A DNA stretch of 18,572 nt from Nitrososphaera sp. (GCA_025450475.1 JANWHJ010000008.1:1-18572), one strand, 5' to 3'; shown: positions 7,322-13,766, counted from the stretch's first letter. Notes: a model not told the origin generated them from the letters alone. Program-made: numbers and translations.

Positions 7322-8103
7322 CTGATGTAGCCCGTATCGCGGGGCTTTTGCAGAGGCTGGCCTTCAAGCGGTTTGCCACCCCTCCCGGCGAGCATCTGCT
7401 GCTCTATCGTGCGGATTAGCATTTCAGTGTCCTTTGCACGTTTTTCCAGATTGGTCATGTCAACCTTGATGTCAATTATTTCAAGCAGGATCTCTAGCAC
7501 AGCTTTGGACGCATTGGCGTCGACCACATAGCCCGACGTCTCGCCAAGGAGGCAAATGCCCTTCATGCTGCGGAGTTTGGCGATACCAATGACAAGGCCG
7601 TTCATGCCAGTGATGCTCCCGCTGTCCATCATTGAAATGTTATGTGCTGCAAATTCTCTTACAGTTTCTGGGTCAGTCGCGGTGCCAAAGACCTTGGGCT
7701 TTTCAACAAAGACGCCAGTTATGTAAGCGGCAAGCGTAAACACCTGTCGTGTACCAAACTCTCCTGCCAGCCCCAGCACTTCTTCTGCAAGCGAGTATTC
7801 AGAGTCGGGGTTTGCAGGCTGCGAATCCCCAGTCAGCAGCAACAGATCCGAGCCACCGCCCTGCCACCAGAATATGCTGTTCTTCATAAGGTCTACCGTG
7901 CCGTCGGCCTTGATCATGACCTGCGGGGGAAAAGAGCTAGAATAAATATCGACAAGATGCTTTGCAGGGAGCTCCTGTATAAGGTGGTCAACTGCCAGCT
8001 TGCCCACATAGCCGCTCCCCGGAAAGCCGCAGACAAGGTTAGGCGACTTTAGACTAGGTCGGTCAGTGGAAGAATAGACGAACTTCATTTCTCGGACGAA
8101 CAC
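7318..8103 (-). CDS. PAC2-family protein (proteasome-assembly chaperone-like)
   Basis: PAC2-family proteins resemble the eukaryotic proteasome-assembly chaperone PAC2, and archaeal members (PbaB-like) are thought to interact with the proteasome or assembly factors. The signature GFPGSGYVGKLAVDHL lies near the N-terminus, and LLLTGDSQP, then ITGMNGLVIG and GICLLGETSGY, follow in family order. The C-terminal 60 residues are a helical segment and a Gly/Pro-rich tail. An open frame extends to GTG 8118, but a TTTAAA box at 8127-8132 places transcription start near 8104. That favours GTG 8103 (MFVREMKF) or ATG 8088 (MKFVYSS). The gene stands alone and converges with the OB-fold gene. Confidence 0.85.
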   Translation of the reverse strand: MFVREMKFVYSSTDRPSLKSPNLVCGFPGSGYVGKLAVDHLIQELPAKHLVDIYSSSFPPQVMIKADGTVDLMKNSIFWWQGGGSDLLLLTGDSQPANPDSEYSLAEEVLGLAGEFGTRQVFTLAAYITGVFVEKPKVFGTATDPETVREFAAHNISMMDSGSITGMNGLVIGIAKLRSMKGICLLGETSGYVVDANASKAVLEILLEIIDIKVDMTNLEKRAKDTEMLIRTIEQQMLAGRGGKPLEGQPLQKPRDTGYIS

Positions 8104-8124
8104 AAAGCCTGAGCTCACTAATAC

Positions 8125-8134
8125 GCTTTAAAGC
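8125..8134. promoter_or_regulatory. Palindromic TTTAAA box, possibly bidirectional
   Basis: GCTTTAAAGC is a perfect palindrome. It lies about 26 nt before GTG 8103 on the minus strand and about 28 nt before ATG 8158 on the plus strand, so one box could serve both directions. Confidence 0.35.
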
Positions 8135-8157
8135 TTTTGCACCACTATGCAAACCCG

Positions 8158-8271
8158 ATGATGTCTGCCGATCCTATCACTGCTGCAGCGAAGGCCCGCA
8201 AATCCGGGGCCGCGATAGCTCCAGCCAGAAGCGCTGCGACAATGACACCAGGTAACAACCATCTACCTTGA
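8158..8271 (+). CDS. Possible 37-aa Ala-rich small protein
   Basis: ATG 8158 starts a 37-codon frame (MMSADPITAAAKARKSG onward) ending TGA. It lies about 28 nt after a TTTAAA box, the distance used by leaderless genes in this window, and its codon use resembles its neighbours. Against it are the short length, the lack of any recognisable motif, and an Ala-rich composition that random sequence can give. I list it as a candidate only. Confidence 0.25.
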   Translation: MMSADPITAAAKARKSGAAIAPARSAATMTPGNNHLP

Positions 8272-8355
8272 TGCATTTTCAACATGCAGCTACTACTGGG
8301 AACAAAGTACTAATGCCATTAGCGCCAGCACTAATTCTATGCTTGAATTAAGAGG

Positions 8356-8449
8356 AGCCTCGGGCGGGATTTCCAGCGTCTCAGACGCATTTGGACCCGC
8401 GACCTCTACCTTACCAAGGTAACGCTCTACCAGGCTGAGCTACCGAGGC
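8356..8449 (-). tRNA. tRNA-Thr (GGT) with 20-nt intron in the T-loop (59/60)
   Basis: Acceptor strands GCCTCGG and CCGAGGC pair perfectly, with discriminator T, as usual for archaeal tRNA-Thr. The anticodon arm TTACC-TTGGTAA-GGTAG gives anticodon GGT. The T-stem GCGGG/CCCGC encloses 27 nt instead of 7. The extra 20 nt (8370-8389) fit a textbook bulge-helix-bulge: the T-stem is the outer helix, TCCA/TGGA the central 4-bp helix, AAT both bulges, and GCGTC/GACGC the inner hairpin with a TGA loop. Splicing in the bulges leaves a 7-nt T-loop TCCAAAT and a 74-nt tRNA. Position 55 would be C instead of the nearly invariant U. An AT-rich box at 8475-8485 can serve as promoter. Confidence 0.93.
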
Positions 8450-8506
8450 GTTGTTTCTAATGCAATTGGAAAACCCTATAATAATTATTGGAAAGCAGAA
8501 GATCAA

Positions 8507-8516
8507 GATTTAATTA
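8507..8516 (+). promoter_or_regulatory. TATA-like box for tRNA-Leu (TAA)
   Basis: GATTTAATTA is centred about 32 nt before the tRNA 5' end, so a primary transcript would begin a few nt upstream of the mature end. Confidence 0.4.
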
Positions 8517-8543
8517 CGCTTGCCCGTAACGCATTTCTGGCCA

Positions 8544-8661
8544 GCGGGGGTTGTAGAGCCTGGCCAAATAGGCTACAAACTTGGAGACGCGGGACTTAAG
8601 ATCTCAGGAATGGGTCATCCCGTCCCTCAGGGGTCCGTGGGTTCGAATCCCACCCCCCGCA
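8544..8661 (+). tRNA. tRNA-Leu (TAA) with two introns
   Basis: Acceptor strands GCGGGGG/CCCCCGC pair perfectly, with discriminator A at 8661 and a T-arm GTGGG-TTCGAAT-CCCAC. The anticodon loop CTTAAGA gives anticodon TAA. Intron 2 (8601-8616, 16 nt) is at the usual 37/38 site, with central helix CTTA/TGGG and bulges AGA and TCA. The anticodon stem CGGGA/TCCCG then pairs perfectly. Intron 1 (8570-8586, 17 nt) interrupts the 3' side of the D-stem, with central helix CCAA/TTGG and bulges ATA and AGA. Its removal restores the GTA/TAC D-stem and G26. Both introns are very short. Exons of 26, 14 and 45 nt total 85 nt, the same as the mature tRNA-Leu (CAA) in this window. Confidence 0.92.
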
Positions 8662-8666
8662 CCTTT

Positions 8667-8858
8667 TCAAATTGCTTTGCAGAGGTTCCTTTGTTTATGG
8701 TCTTGAAAATGAATCTGGCAAAAGTCGTTGCCGCAGTCGTCGCAGTGCCAGCCTGAAAGGGTGTAGCAAACCACGCACTTCCGTATTGGCTTGTTGTAAT
8801 CATAGTCTTTTCTTGATTTTGCAGAAGACGGTTTTTGCTGCCTTGGCTGTGGCTTCAT
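8667..8858 (-). CDS. Small zinc-finger protein (63 aa)
   Basis: The 63 residues start with a basic, Gln/Pro-rich stretch and then carry a dense set of metal ligands: KCVVCYTLSGWHCDDCG, then DFCQIHFQDH. The arrangement C-x2-C, C-x2-C, C-x2-H, H resembles B-box or AN1-type fingers that bind two zinc ions. No further domain is present. It ends 5 nt from the tRNA-Leu gene on the opposite strand. Small proteins of this kind are common in thaumarchaea and mostly uncharacterised. The motif is clear; the function (probably protein or nucleic-acid contact) is not. Confidence 0.7.
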   Translation of the reverse strand: MKPQPRQQKPSSAKSRKDYDYNKPIRKCVVCYTLSGWHCDDCGNDFCQIHFQDHKQRNLCKAI

Positions 8859-8968
8859 ATGTTGTGCCTCAGGAAAATAGAATTGTGCGACGATACATCA
8901 ACTAGGGTACCTCAAAATTTACAGATGATGTTGAAGCGGCAACGTCCAACGCTCTGAATTAACAATGG

Positions 8969-9120
8969 TATTATTTAAGCATTCGTCAGCGGAGAAACAG
9001 AATCAATGGAGTAAAAAACGGTCCTACACTTATCGTCTACAAGAATAAGGATTGAAATAGCAGATCTGATTGACTTGCAACTGAATGGGTCAAAGGTTTA
9101 GCCTCTTTCTTTTCTCTTTG
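8969..9120 (+). other. Intergenic region with orphan promoter and T-rich end
   Basis: Between the zinc-finger gene and purU (8859-9170) I find no coding frame. A good TATA-like box (TATTATTTAAGC, 8969-8980) would start a transcript near 9000, and a pyrimidine-rich run at 9102-9120 could end it. This is compatible with an untranslated RNA of about 110 nt, but I see no C/D or H/ACA box layout that would define it. Confidence 0.25.
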
Positions 9121-9136
9121 ATTTCGAGTTAGAATA

Positions 9137-9148
9137 AGTTTATTTATG
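9137..9148 (+). promoter_or_regulatory. TATA-like box for purU
   Basis: AGTTTATTTATG is centred about 27 nt before ATG 9171, consistent with a leaderless transcript. Confidence 0.5.
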
Positions 9149-9170
9149 TTTCAGCACGCCATCAATCCGC

Positions 9171-10046
9171 ATGTCCGTTGCCAAGGGCAAGACCATCATC
9201 GAAGTCACGGTAGTTGGGCCTGACAGGAAGGGCGTAGTTGCAGATATCACCAACTTTATCTTCGGCAACGGGGGCAACATTGAAAAGATAAACCAGAATG
9301 TGGTCCGCGGCCTCTTTGGCATGCAGCTAGAAGGGTCGTTTGCGGAAATCGAAAGGAATCAGCTTGACGAAGGACTAAAGCAGCTAGCTAAGAAACTGTC
9401 GATGGAGATCAAGGTCCACTACCAGGAGCCAAACAGGCTTCAGAACGTCGCAATATTTGTGAGCAAGGAGCAGCACTGTCTTGCAAGAATACTGGACGCC
9501 AAAAAGAAGGGCGAGATAAAGGCCAATATCCCGGTAATCATTGGGGGTGACACTACGGTCAAGCCAATGGCAGACGCGGTCGGCATACCGTTCTACGCCG
9601 TGGTTCATGCCGACCAGACCGAGGCAGAGAACAAGATCCTGCAACTGATCGACCAGTACAACATTGACTTGATAGTCCTTGCAAGGTACATGCGCATACT
9701 TACCCCAAACTTTGTCTGGCGCTACCCGAACCGGATAATCAACATCCACCCGTCGCTATTGCCAGCGTTCCCCGGTGCGTACGCGTATGTGCAAGCGTAC
9801 GAGCGGGGTGCAAAAATCGTTGGGTGCACCGCCCACTTTGTCACAGAAGATCTTGATAAAGGACCTATTATCAGCCAAGAATCGTTCAAAGTGTCCAAGA
9901 GCGACACGCTTGACACCATAAAGAAGAAGGGTCAAGAGATGGAGGCAGCAACCCTGCTTGAGGCGGTCAGCCTTTATCTCGAAAACAGACTCGAAGTTTA
10001 CTGGGGCAAGGTCTACACCAAGGAAGATCAGAAAACCAAAAAGTAG
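9171..10046 (+). CDS. purU: Formyltetrahydrofolate deformylase (PurU-like)
   Basis: PurU hydrolyses 10-formyl-THF to THF and formate. The 291 residues show an N-terminal ACT domain (about 9-85; VTVVGPDRKGVVADI, then GGNIEKINQNV), the regulatory domain that distinguishes PurU from the shorter GAR transformylase PurN, and a formyltransferase fold from about 92. Catalytic Asn191, His193 and Asp229 are intact (NIHPSLLPAF; TAHFVTEDLDKGPII), with the 36-residue His-Asp spacing of the family. The active-site loop reads HPSLLP, as in PurN, whereas bacterial PurU usually has HHSFLP. A transformylase activity therefore cannot be excluded. The leaderless ATG is supported by the TATA box. The creatininase-family gene follows within 30 nt and is probably co-transcribed. 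Confidence 0.85.
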   Translation: MSVAKGKTIIEVTVVGPDRKGVVADITNFIFGNGGNIEKINQNVVRGLFGMQLEGSFAEIERNQLDEGLKQLAKKLSMEIKVHYQEPNRLQNVAIFVSKEQHCLARILDAKKKGEIKANIPVIIGGDTTVKPMADAVGIPFYAVVHADQTEAENKILQLIDQYNIDLIVLARYMRILTPNFVWRYPNRIINIHPSLLPAFPGAYAYVQAYERGAKIVGCTAHFVTEDLDKGPIISQESFKVSKSDTLDTIKKKGQEMEAATLLEAVSLYLENRLEVYWGKVYTKEDQKTKK

Positions 10047-10074
10047 TTAATGCGGCCAAGCCGTGTTTTTGCAT

Positions 10075-10782
10075 ATGTCGGTGCCTGTAGTTGGCATGAG
10101 CGAGCACGACTTCAAAGCCGCACTCAAGAAAACCCGGCGGGCGATAATCCCGGTTGGCTCACTAGAGCAACACGGCAGCCACCTGCCGGTGTACACAGAC
10201 TCGCTCATTGCCGAGTACGTAGCAAGATCGGTTGCAGATAGGGTCGGCGCATTCGTGCTGCCAGTAATTTCGTACGGAGTTTCATTTGAGCACAAGCCTA
10301 TGTTCAACGTGTCACTTCGCAATTCTACCCTCTCGACTTTGATCTGCGACGTTTGTATTTCGCTTACAGAGAATAGAATAAGAAAAATAATCATTTTGAA
10401 CGGCCATCACGGGAACATTGGGGTCTTTCAGTACATCGCGCAGGAGCTGCACGGCAGACTGCCAGAGGCCGCCCGCGTGCATACTATTCATTACTGGCAC
10501 ATGATGAAGGCAGAGTTCGACCACGCTGGTGAAGTCGAGACCTCACTTGTACTTGCAATCGCGCCAGAGCTAGTGCGGATGGACAGGGCTGCACCAAACT
10601 CCAAAAAGCTGTCAAAGTCAAAGGCGGCCTACAGCTCAATAACCAACGTTCCCGGTTCATTCCCCAAGATAACTGGCAACGGGGTGTGGGGAGACCCTAG
10701 GAAGGCAACCGCCGCAAAAGGTGAAAAATGGATCGAAGAGATTACTGCTGGCCTCGCCAAGACCATAAGCGAACTTGCCTGA
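10075..10782 (+). CDS. Creatininase-family amidohydrolase (ArfB-like candidate)
   Basis: The metal-binding pattern of the creatininase fold is present: E31, H33 and D42 in GSLEQHGSHLPVYTDS, then NGHHGN at 109-114 and HAGEVETS at 150-157. The family hydrolyses cyclic or formyl amides with two divalent metals. In archaea one member, ArfB, removes formate from the formylaminopyrimidine intermediate of riboflavin and F420 synthesis. Thaumarchaea make F420, and this gene sits 28 nt behind a formate-releasing PurU, so ArfB is a reasonable guess, but creatininase and mycofactocin-type MftE share the motifs. Starts at GTG 10063, ATG 10075 and ATG 10096 are all possible; I chose 10075. Confidence 0.85.
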   Translation: MSVPVVGMSEHDFKAALKKTRRAIIPVGSLEQHGSHLPVYTDSLIAEYVARSVADRVGAFVLPVISYGVSFEHKPMFNVSLRNSTLSTLICDVCISLTENRIRKIIILNGHHGNIGVFQYIAQELHGRLPEAARVHTIHYWHMMKAEFDHAGEVETSLVLAIAPELVRMDRAAPNSKKLSKSKAAYSSITNVPGSFPKITGNGVWGDPRKATAAKGEKWIEEITAGLAKTISELA

Positions 10783-10804
10783 AGTGCACCCTGCAGCAGT
10801 GAAA

Positions 10805-10814
10805 TTTTAATATA
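10805..10814 (+). promoter_or_regulatory. TATA box for the Sm-like/L37e operon
   Basis: TTTAATATAT predicts transcription start near 10836, giving a leader of about 7 nt before ATG 10843. This rules out the earlier in-frame start at 10825. Confidence 0.5.
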
Positions 10815-10842
10815 TGCCTACATTGTGCTTACCTGTAGATAT

Positions 10843-11073
10843 ATGTCAGTAGATATGGCGGTAAAGGTTCTCGATGAGAGCCTTGGAAAAGTTGTGCTTA
10901 TCAAATTAAAGGGTGGCAAGGTGATCAGGGGGAATCTTCACGGTTTTGATCAACACATGAACCTCTTGCTCGAAGACTCGGTTGAAATCCTGGAGGAGGG
11001 CAAATCAAACGACCTTGGCACGATCGTTGTCAGAGGAGACAACGTGGTAATCATTTCACCGCCTCCGAAATAG
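10843..11073 (+). CDS. Sm-like archaeal protein (SmAP/LSm)
   Basis: The 76 residues form one Sm fold: the Sm1 motif spans KVVLIKLKGGKVIRGNLHGFD and HMNLLLED, and Sm2 reads GTIVVRGDNVVIIS. Archaeal Sm proteins assemble into seven-membered rings that bind U-rich RNA and take part in RNA processing and turnover. A full-length protein with no extension is seen. The L37e gene begins 20 nt after the stop. This LSm-L37e pairing is conserved in archaea and indicates a shared transcript. Confidence 0.93.
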   Translation: MSVDMAVKVLDESLGKVVLIKLKGGKVIRGNLHGFDQHMNLLLEDSVEILEEGKSNDLGTIVVRGDNVVIISPPPK

Positions 11074-11093
11074 CGACAGGGGAAATTCGAGAA

Positions 11094-11264
11094 ATGACGA
11101 AAGGCACTACTTCAATGGGCAAGTTCACCCGCAAAAAGACCCACATACGCTGCAGAAGGTGCGGCCACAACTCATACCACAAGCGCGGTAAGCAATGCTC
11201 GAAGTGTGGCTACCCAGATCCAAAGATGCGGAAGTACGCTTGGATTAAGCGGCAGGTCATCTGA
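11094..11264 (+). CDS. rpl37e: 50S ribosomal protein L37e
   Basis: ATG 11094 opens a 56-residue frame typical of L37e: MTKGTTSMGKFTRKKTH, then the zinc ribbon with Cys20, Cys23, Cys35 and Cys38 (CRRCGHNSYH; CSKCGYPDPKMRKYAW). The protein is strongly basic, binds 23S rRNA and is held by one zinc. It is co-transcribed with the Sm-like gene. A purine-rich stretch (AGGGGAAA) lies about 10 nt before the start and may act as ribosome-binding site, unlike the leaderless first gene. Confidence 0.95.
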   Translation: MTKGTTSMGKFTRKKTHIRCRRCGHNSYHKRGKQCSKCGYPDPKMRKYAWIKRQVI

Positions 11265-11310
11265 TACAAACAGAAAGCTTTTCTTGTGGTACCGCGAAAG
11301 GCAATCCATC

Positions 11311-11889
11311 ATGTCCACAGAAATCGCCATTGTTGCCGGAACTTCGATTGCAGGCGCGATATCGGCCGCGTTCTTTGAGAGGTTGTCCCGGAAGGGTAAC
11401 AAGAAACAACCAAGAACGACTGGCACAACTAGGGCGGAATTGCTTTCGCTATTATTCGAGAAGAACCTTGCAGCAGAGGCAATAACCCGCGTTTACGAGG
11501 CTTCACAGGAAGGTAAGATAGATAGGCTCGAGCGCGACAGGCTCCTGCTGAAATATAAGCAGCAGCTAGACTCACTCAACCAGAGGATCTCATACTTGCA
11601 ACCGGTGGCAGACTTTGCCGATATGACGGAGATGCGCAACAACCTCGTATCGTTCCTTGAAAACAAGATCTCAGCCCTCGACCAGAAGCTGCTGGACATA
11701 GGGTCCGGCATCCCCCATGACTCCGTCGATGCAAGGGTGCAAGAAATAATCTCCGAGACTGCCAAGATGCACGCTGCGCCAGTGGAGCAAAAGCCCTTCA
11801 AATCAGAGGAAAAGAGCATCGACCAGCTGCAGAAAGAGATAATGCAGGCCCTCCAGCGCCTGGAGCAGGTAGAAATAGACAAGGACTAG
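11311..11889 (+). CDS. Membrane-anchored coiled-coil protein, unknown function
   Basis: From ATG 11311 the protein has 192 residues. Residues about 4-20 (EIAIVAGTSIAGAISAAFF) are a short hydrophobic, small-residue-rich anchor. A basic, Thr-rich linker follows, and the rest is highly charged, heptad-rich helix interrupted near 130-145 (GSGIPHDSV), ending with a second coiled coil (DQLQKEIMQALQRLEQVE). It therefore looks like a single-pass protein with a cytoplasmic coiled coil. An upstream in-frame start at 11206 overlaps L37e and is unlikely; an AT-rich box near 11275-11285 suits 11311. I do not recognise the family. Confidence 0.75.
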   Translation: MSTEIAIVAGTSIAGAISAAFFERLSRKGNKKQPRTTGTTRAELLSLLFEKNLAAEAITRVYEASQEGKIDRLERDRLLLKYKQQLDSLNQRISYLQPVADFADMTEMRNNLVSFLENKISALDQKLLDIGSGIPHDSVDARVQEIISETAKMHAAPVEQKPFKSEEKSIDQLQKEIMQALQRLEQVEIDKD

Positions 11890-12335
11890 GCCTCAATTAT
11901 GAACGCTTTTTGGAACACCGGGAATATCGTCGGCAGGATTCTAATTGGCCCCCCGTCTATCATAACTGTCACAGTTCTCTCCTGGATTTCAAGAGCTTCT
12001 TTGCTCTTGAGTTGAGACTATCCCACTACGTGCCTGCGAGTCTGCTGCATGAATTTAGGTTAATGATCAGGACGGTGTCGAGCCCTGCGCCTGACGCGCA
12101 CCGACGCGACGATACTTCTCAACAATGGAGTGCATGATGACATCGCTTACAAGGGTAGGTAGGCGAAATAAGAACAAATGGAATGGCTATATGATTCCCA
12201 GAGTCGTCGGAATGCAATAGTCATGCCCTACCACGAGTTAACATTATGGGGAATGCGCAAGCTCTTCTGCGTGGCCTTGTAGCTGCGGTAATATTGTTCA
12301 GTCCGCAGTTTACACATAGAAAAGCAAAATAGTGC
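11890..12335. other. Gene-poor region between the coiled-coil gene and folD
   Basis: I find no convincing gene. Two inverted repeats are visible. TCAAGAGC/GCTCTTGA (11989-12010, 6-nt loop) is a perfect 8-bp hairpin, perhaps the end of the upstream transcript. CTGCGG/CCGCAG (12283-12308) lies just before the folD promoter region. A 40-codon minus-strand frame ending at 11886 (VTVMIDGGPIRILPTIF) reads like protein but has no upstream continuation. Confidence 0.4.
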
Positions 12336-12356
12336 GTGGAATTCCATCCTAGTTGT

Positions 12357-13220
12357 TTGGTAGCGCGAATTATCGATGGCAAGGTCGTGTCGACAGATAT
12401 CAAAGCCCGGGTGACAAAGGCAGTAAGGGAATTGAAAGAAAACGGGGTGCAGCCATGCCTTGCAACCGTGCTTGTGGGTGATGATCCAGCGTCCACGACC
12501 TACATCCGAAGCAAGCAAAGCGACGCCAAGGAAGTTGGTATTACTACAAGAGACCATCGGCTTGCAGCCGAATTCAAGCAGGATGAGCTGCTCGAGCTGG
12601 TTCATTCGCTAAACAGGGACCACGAGGTTCACGGCGTCCTGGTTCAATTGCCCCTTCCAAAGCAGATCGACGAGTTTGAGATTATCGCTGCGCTGAATCC
12701 ATTCAAAGACGTGGACGGTCTGACGCCGTACAACTCGGGAATGCTGCAGAGCGGGATGGGGCTTCTCAAGCCTTGCACGCCATCCGGCATCATGGAGCTA
12801 TTACACTATTACAGGATAGACGTCGCCGGCATGGACGCGGTCATTGTGAATCGCAGCAACCTTGTGGGCAAGCCTCTTGCCTTGATGTTGCTGGAGCAAA
12901 ATGCTACCGTGATCATATGCCATTCAAAGACCAAGAATCTAGGCGAAAAGCTGCTAAACGCCGATCTGGTGGTCACCGCGGTCGGCAATCGGGAGCGCTT
13001 CACGCTTAACGCAGAAATGATAAAGGAAGGCGCAATAGTGATCGACGTGGGAACCTCACGGATCAACAACAAACTCGTCGGCGATGCCGACTTTGAGTCA
13101 GTAAAGCAAAAGGCTTCGTGGGTGACACCCGTCCCCGGTGGAGTCGGCCTTATGACCCGGGTGATGCTCCTGAAAAACACAGTGACTGCCGCCTCGATTG
13201 CAAAAGAGATGAGCAGGTAG
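12357..13220 (+). CDS. folD: Bifunctional methylene-THF dehydrogenase / methenyl-THF cyclohydrolase
   Basis: FolD interconverts 5,10-methylene-, methenyl- and 10-formyl-THF using NAD(P). Family signatures are all present: the catalytic Lys in STTYIRSKQSDAKEVG, GVLVQLPLPKQID, the DVDGLTPYNSG loop, PCTPSGIMELL, a nucleotide-binding NRSNLVGKPLALML, and PVPGGVGLMTRVML near the end. The usual Gly before RS is Asn, and the usual Pro after GVG is Leu. These are modest deviations near cofactor and folate sites. TTG 12357 (MVARIIDGK) aligns best with other FolD N-termini and gives 287 residues; GTG 12336 is also possible and sits about 24 nt after a TTTACACA box at 12309-12316. The cyclo-ligase gene follows at once. 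Confidence 0.92.
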   Translation: MVARIIDGKVVSTDIKARVTKAVRELKENGVQPCLATVLVGDDPASTTYIRSKQSDAKEVGITTRDHRLAAEFKQDELLELVHSLNRDHEVHGVLVQLPLPKQIDEFEIIAALNPFKDVDGLTPYNSGMLQSGMGLLKPCTPSGIMELLHYYRIDVAGMDAVIVNRSNLVGKPLALMLLEQNATVIICHSKTKNLGEKLLNADLVVTAVGNRERFTLNAEMIKEGAIVIDVGTSRINNKLVGDADFESVKQKASWVTPVPGGVGLMTRVMLLKNTVTAASIAKEMSR

Positions 13221-13250
13221 CTGGCCAGCAAGCAGGAAATACGGCGACAC

Positions 13251-13766
13251 ATGCTTGAAAAGCGGAACGCGCTCGACAAAAAAGAGGCTGCAAAGTTCAG
13301 CAAGGTTGTCCAGGAATTCGTGTTGAACAGCAAAGAGTTTAAGTGGGCAAGTGTAGTGGGCGCGTACCATGCTTTTGGCTCTGAAGTGAAAACAGATCTG
13401 ATAATCGAGCAGGCTAGGGCCTTTGGGAAAAAGATTGCGCTACCAAGCGTTGAAGGTGACAATCTGACGTTCTACGAGCTGTCGTCTGGCAAGTATCTAG
13501 TAAGGGCAAGATTCGGCGCAATGGAGCCCCTCCCTTACGGCCCCGTTAATGATATAGACCTGCTAGTAGTCCCCGGCATCGCGTTTGACAAGAAGGGCTA
13601 CCGCCTTGGATATGGCAAGGGTTACTATGATAGGTTTCTAGCCAAGAAAAAGGTGACCTCGATCGGGCTTGGCTACTCGTTCCAGCTACTTGAGAGCCTG
13701 CCCAAGGGCAAGTACGACAAGAGGCTTGATGCGGTAGCAAGTGAAGACGGCGTCCACTACACCTAA
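13251..13766 (+). CDS. 5-formyltetrahydrofolate cyclo-ligase
   Basis: This enzyme (MTHFS) converts 5-formyl-THF to methenyl-THF with ATP, feeding the folate pool used by FolD. The signature RLGYGKGYYDRFL binds phosphate and folate, and YHAFGSEVKTDLII and LLVVPGIAFDKKG are also typical. From ATG 13251 the protein is 171 residues, slightly short. The ten codons before this ATG encode LASKQEIRRH, which continues the normal MTHFS N-terminus (K-x2-R-x3-L-x-KR-x-L), but no ATG, GTG or TTG lies there. The frame is the same as folD and is separated from it only by the folD TAG at 13218-13220. The true start may be CTG 13221. It ends tail-to-tail with purD, overlapping by 4 nt. Confidence 0.88.
   Translation: MLEKRNALDKKEAAKFSKVVQEFVLNSKEFKWASVVGAYHAFGSEVKTDLIIEQARAFGKKIALPSVEGDNLTFYELSSGKYLVRARFGAMEPLPYGPVNDIDLLVVPGIAFDKKGYRLGYGKGYYDRFLAKKKVTSIGLGYSFQLLESLPKGKYDKRLDAVASEDGVHYT

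Noticed and set aside
8922..8957. Possible C/D-box RNA (GATGATG ... CTGA)
   Set aside because: Only about 25 nt separate the boxes and no internal D'/C' pair is present, too small for an archaeal C/D guide RNA.
11910..12137. 75-codon plus-strand frame after the coiled-coil gene
   Set aside because: No motif, no promoter, and composition unlike the neighbouring genes.
12809..13462. 217-codon minus-strand frame opposite folD and the cyclo-ligase
   Set aside because: It lies antisense to two unmistakable genes and is Ser/Phe-rich, as expected of a shadow frame.
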